Positions 31,430 to 32,511 of a DNA stretch of 32,511 bases are shown in pieces. The stretch spans positions 1-32,511 of the forward strand of contig CAJUTJ010000073.1 of NCBI GenBank assembly GCA_910589655.1, given 5' to 3'. The DNA comes from an uncultured Acetatifactor sp. GTDB taxonomy: Bacteria > Bacillota > Clostridia > Lachnospirales > Lachnospiraceae. Position numbers and translations under genes: made by a program. Each line of letters opens with the position of its first letter. The stretch's first letter is position 1. The notes beneath the pieces were generated by a model, which saw nothing but the letters and a program-made list of their open reading frames with translations, had not been told where the DNA came from and made no database searches.

Positions 31430-32183
31430 AGAGACACTCTATTCCTTTCTCCGCAAAGTAATTCAGCCATTCTTCCGAGGGACGTATATCCGTTACTACC
31501 ATATCAATAGCGGACAATTTACAGATCCGTGAAAATGCTATATTGTCAAATTTCGTGTGATCCACAGCCAGAATCCGCTGTTTTGCACATTTCAGCATTG
31601 TCTGCTTTACCTGTGAAAACATCTCGTTGGCATCCGTTATTCCCTTCTCCATGTCAAGTCCCTTGCAGGACAGAATCACCTTATCCGCATTAAAGGTGCT
31701 GATCCCTTCCATGGCTTTGGGGCCTACCAGCGCCAGATAATTTTCCCGGAGCGTCCCTCCGGTGGAAATAATATCCCAGCCGCTGACATCGGAGAGCTCC
31801 ACAAGCACCTCGATAGAATTGGTGATTACAGTAAGGCGCTTCCGGCTTTTCAATGCCTTCACAATAGAAACCGCCGTGGTACTGGGATCTACAATGATGT
31901 GCTCACCCTCCTGAACCAATCCGCTTACCAGCTCGGCAATCACCTGCTTTCCTCTCAAATTCCGCTTTTTTCGGATATTGAAGGGCATGTCAATACCTGC
32001 GTTTTCATTCAGGATTGCGCCTCCGTAACCCTTAGTAGCCAGACCGTCCTTGTCAAGCTTATCCAGATCCCTACGTATGGTTTCTTCCGAAACTTCGAAG
32101 AGTGCACTCAATTCACTGACAATTACCTTTTTCTCATCCTGCAATTTTTCTAAGATCAGATTCCTGCGCTCGGCTGCCAGCAT
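31380..32183 (-). CDS. DeoR-family transcriptional regulator
   Basis: This 267-aa protein has an N-terminal helix-turn-helix (5-57) with the DeoR signature VSELSALFEVSEETIRRDLD, and a sugar-phosphate-sensing domain with DPSTTAVSIVKAL, LTVITNSIEV, ISTGGTLREN and ILAVDHTKFD. Members usually repress sugar-use genes and are released by a phosphorylated sugar; the ligand is unknown here. ATG 32183 has AAAGGGGA eight bases upstream. Coupling to parA is odd for this family. Part of its likely promoter (TTGCAC about 32237-32242) lies inside the hairpin repeat upstream. Confidence 0.9.
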   Translation of the reverse strand: MLAAERRNLILEKLQDEKKVIVSELSALFEVSEETIRRDLDKLDKDGLATKGYGGAILNENAGIDMPFNIRKKRNLRGKQVIAELVSGLVQEGEHIIVDPSTTAVSIVKALKSRKRLTVITNSIEVLVELSDVSGWDIISTGGTLRENYLALVGPKAMEGISTFNADKVILSCKGLDMEKGITDANEMFSQVKQTMLKCAKQRILAVDHTKFDNIAFSRICKLSAIDMVVTDIRPSEEWLNYFAEKGIECLYGRTDGEGNEDNSLCE

Positions 32184-32216
32184 TTATGCATCCCCTTTCC
32201 GCTCAATAATATGTAT

Positions 32217-32357
32217 AACAAACAATTTATGAATCGGTGCAAATCCGGAAGAATCGCACCAGCGATTCTTCGAGGAATGACTTAGTTTCTCTTAGGTTGG
32301 GTACAAAGAGGGGTGTTTACACACCCTCTTTCCAACCTTAGAGAAACTTCATTCCTT
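32217..32357. repeat. Multi-hairpin repeat, variant copy with a different stem D
   Basis: It begins ACAAACAATTTATGAATCGG and TGCAAATCC, then stem B' GAAGAATCGC/GCGATTCTTC. Stem C is missing and stem D is replaced by a far longer hairpin (32273-32356: AGGAATGA..TTCATTCCT outside, TCTCTTAGG/CCTTAGAGA, GGTTGG/CCAACC and AAAGAGGG/CCCTCTTT inside). Stem A is missing at its left edge. The next copy follows directly. Confidence 0.75.
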
Positions 32358-32358
32358 T

Positions 32359-32511
32359 CACACTTCCAAACATGCCGCCATCGGCGGCACAAACAATTTA
32401 TGAACTGGTGCAAGTCCGTAAGAATCCGCTCGCGGATTCTTACGTGTGAAGAAGCTCTGCTCCGCAGAGCGTGAAATCACTTAGCGAGGTTCTTTCGAGC
32501 TTAGTGATTTC
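32359..32511. repeat. Multi-hairpin repeat, full copy running to the window edge
   Basis: Same order as at 13645-13957: CACACTTCCAAACA; stem A TGCCGCC/GGCGGCA; ACAAACAATTTATGAACTGG; stem B CGTAAGAATCCGC/GCGGATTCTTACG; stem C GCTCTGC/GCAGAGC; stem D GAAATCACTTAGC/GCTTAGTGATTTC. Stems A and B differ from the tandem copies, yet remain fully paired. Confidence 0.85.

Noticed and set aside
32237..32260. Repeat-embedded promoter (TTGCAC...) as a general function of the repeat family
   Set aside because: TTGCACC recurs in the copies, but a -10 box at a fitting distance was only seen at the copy before the DeoR gene, so a shared promoter function is not supported.

Overview
The window looks like a chromosomal segment of a Clostridia bacterium, most likely Lachnospiraceae. 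This rests on strong AGGAGG-type ribosome sites, TTGAAA/TATAAT promoters with 17-bp spacers, a T-box leader, YesM/YesN with LplB/YtcP sugar uptake, GHKL/LytTR regulators and a GATase-reduced GuaA. Nearly all genes lie on the minus strand. The exception is the left edge, which is the end of an integrated mobile element. All assignments come from reading the sequence; no database search was run.

Left edge (1-1714): the tail of an unknown gene, a tyrosine integrase, and an unlisted 41-codon membrane toxin of the holin-like type I family on the opposite strand. A structured antisense RNA candidate with its own promoter and terminator faces the toxin. The cassette abuts the 3' end of guaA, a common integration site. 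This GuaA (430 aa) keeps the ATP-pyrophosphatase and dimerisation domains, but its amidotransferase domain is shortened and lacks the catalytic Cys.

3008-8720: a palindromic element and a recombinase relic, then a tryptophan-uptake operon (trpX-trpY-trpZ). Its leader is a T-box with a UGG (Trp) specifier. About 18 tandem copies of a ~17.8-bp sequence sit between the T-box terminator and trpX. A yqeY gene lies upstream of the leader.

8723-17854: an IS66-type transposase relic, then a glycan-use cluster read right to left: sugar-binding lipoprotein, two LplB/YtcP-type permeases, an alpha/beta hydrolase (esterase-like), an 82-aa orphan protein with its own consensus promoter, and a GH106-like glycoside hydrolase. 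The matching YesM/YesN-type two-component pair sits at 26097-29222.

17855-26060: an FtsX-type ABC exporter pair next to an AgrC/AgrA-like GHKL/LytTR pair and an acidic lipoprotein gene, then a decayed patch: a zinc-dependent phospholipase C-like gene whose natural start seems to be ACG, a 53-aa ORF, and an aminoglycoside-phosphotransferase-like gene with its middle deleted.

29621-32183: a hypothetical gene, then a DeoR regulator, a solitary ParA ATPase and a Lys/Ala-rich repeat protein with overlapping reading frames.

The most unusual signal is a dispersed multi-hairpin repeat family (13645-13957 in tandem, 32217-32511, remnants at 6022-6101 and 26062-26096). Its stems differ between copies by paired, compensatory changes, and where the adjoining gene is visible it lies directly after a minus-strand stop codon. 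This suggests a transcribed 3'-UTR RNA element.
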